From Saliterribacillus persicus (GTDB taxonomy: Bacteria; Bacillota; Bacilli; Bacillales; Amphibacillaceae): 64,000 bases of DNA. Below, one piece after another: positions 63,160 through 64,000 of the stretch; position 1 is the first letter of the stretch; every line of letters begins with the position of its first letter. Under the pieces are notes generated by a model. It saw only the letters and a program-made list of their open reading frames with translations, did no database searches and had not been told where the DNA came from. The stretch covers positions 1 to 64,000 of the forward strand of contig NZ_QPJJ01000004.1 of assembly GCF_003337485.1 (NCBI RefSeq), in the 5' to 3' direction. The position numbers and the translations under genes are program-made.

Positions 63160-64000
63160 GTTGTTTCTCTCCCTTAACGATGAACTGCTTAATGAAATCG
63201 ACAAATAAATCATGAGTATCGATTGGACCTGGATGTGCTTCTGGGTGGAATTGAACTGTCATTAAAGGCTTTGTTTTATGCTTTAACCCCTCCACTGATT
63301 TATCATTCACATTCACATGGGAGACATACCAGTCTGTCATTTTAACCGAGTCATAATCTACGACATAGCCATGATTCTGTGAAGTAATCATAACCTTACC
63401 TGTTGTTAGATCCTTAACAGGGTGGTTACTACCGCGGTGACCATATGGTAATCGCTTCGTTTTTGCACCGTACGCAAGTGCTACTAATTGATGTCCAAGA
63501 CAAATTCCCATAGAAGGAAAAGTCTCCGTAATTTTTTTAATATTGTCCGCTAAATAAGCAAGCGACTTTGGATTTCCTGGTCCATTGGATAACAGAACAC
63601 CATCTGGATCGATTTTCTTTATTTCATCAAACGTTGTATTAAATGGAACAACGGTAACATCACAGCCTAAAGCAAGTAAAGACTTTGCGATCGAGTGTTT
63701 ATAACCAAAATCCATCACAACAACATGAGGTGTATGGATCGAATTTGCAGGATTTTGCGTGCGATAAATTAACTTTTCCTTTGTAGAAACCTCTTCTACA
63801 ATCGTATCAATTACCTGAAACTTTTTAGGTGCATCATTTTTATCAGAGGTTATTTTTCCGTAAACCTCTCCGTGCTCTCTCACAATTCTTGTAAGCGCAC
63901 GGGTGTCGACACCGTAAAGCGCTGGAATATTAAATTCTGCTAGCATATCCATCAAGGTGTGCTTCTTTTCGTAATGCTCAGGATTAATGCTTGGTGTAGA
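63152..64000 (-). CDS. carA: Carbamoyl-phosphate synthase, small subunit (partial)
   Basis: This is the C-terminal 282 codons of the glutamine amidotransferase subunit. The class I nucleophile lies in GICLGHQLVALAYG, with FHPEAHPGPIDT near the end. The frame stays open to the right edge (STPSINPEHYEKK precedes the first possible start inside the window), so the true start is outside. It overlaps carB by eight bases. Confidence 0.93.
   Translation of the reverse strand, partial: STPSINPEHYEKKHTLMDMLAEFNIPALYGVDTRALTRIVREHGEVYGKITSDKNDAPKKFQVIDTIVEEVSTKEKLIYRTQNPANSIHTPHVVVMDFGYKHSIAKSLLALGCDVTVVPFNTTFDEIKKIDPDGVLLSNGPGNPKSLAYLADNIKKITETFPSMGICLGHQLVALAYGAKTKRLPYGHRGSNHPVKDLTTGKVMITSQNHGYVVDYDSVKMTDWYVSHVNVNDKSVEGLKHKTKPLMTVQFHPEAHPGPIDTHDLFVDFIKQFIVKGEKQHA

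Overview
This window looks like a chromosomal segment from a low-GC, endospore-forming member of the Bacillaceae, most like the Oceanobacillus/Virgibacillus group. That rests on AT-rich DNA, strong AGGAGG-type ribosome-binding sites, TTG and GTG starts, and gene order and protein sequences close to Bacillus subtilis. The genus is an inference. Most genes lie on the minus strand, so operons below are read from high to low coordinates.

Region 1 (1-1310, minus): eleven tRNA genes (Asn-Ser-Glu-Asp-Gln-Lys-Leu-Arg-Pro-Gly-Ile) behind one near-consensus promoter. They lead into a 16S rRNA leader and the first bases of a 16S gene, which continues off the left edge.

Region 2 (1500-15860): a block conserved with B. 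subtilis ydcA-ydcK. It holds ydcK, tex and the whole sigma-B module (rsbR-rsbS-rsbT-rsbU-rsbV-rsbW-sigB-rsbX, with an internal sigma-B promoter). It continues with the NdoAI/NdoA toxin-antitoxin pair, alr, a ydcC-like lipoprotein, a fused NAD(P)HX epimerase/dehydratase, acpS and a divergent rhomboid protease.

Region 3 (15900-33950) is mixed. It contains a c-subunit-like membrane protein, an acyltransferase-3 protein, cshA with a structured leader, an EamA transporter, an esterase, and a MarR regulator with a glutaredoxin. An ECF sigma/anti-sigma/CuA-lipoprotein/ABC operon follows. Then come a YdbP-like thioredoxin, a DUF368 polyprenyl-phosphate translocase, a CapA-like lipoprotein, a YtrEF-like ABC pair, and two small regulator plus membrane-protein modules.

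Region 4 (34150-49400): typA; cssS/cssR divergent from htrA (secretion stress); class I ribonucleotide reductase behind a cobalamin riboswitch and two NrdR boxes; a beta-hydroxyacid dehydrogenase; unknown lipoproteins; trhO; and a glutathione peroxidase.

Region 5 (49650-64000): biosynthetic operons. These are ribD-ribE-ribBA-ribH under an FMN riboswitch, murB, tenI-thiO-thiS-thiG-thiF under a TPP riboswitch, and carA-carB-argF for arginine, with carA cut by the right edge. A 20-bp-phased array of a TATCCGCGA core sits between tenI and thiO.

The least explained items are the phased array, the ECF/CuA/ABC operon, the c-subunit-like protein and the cshA leader. I saw no phage, CRISPR array or transposase.
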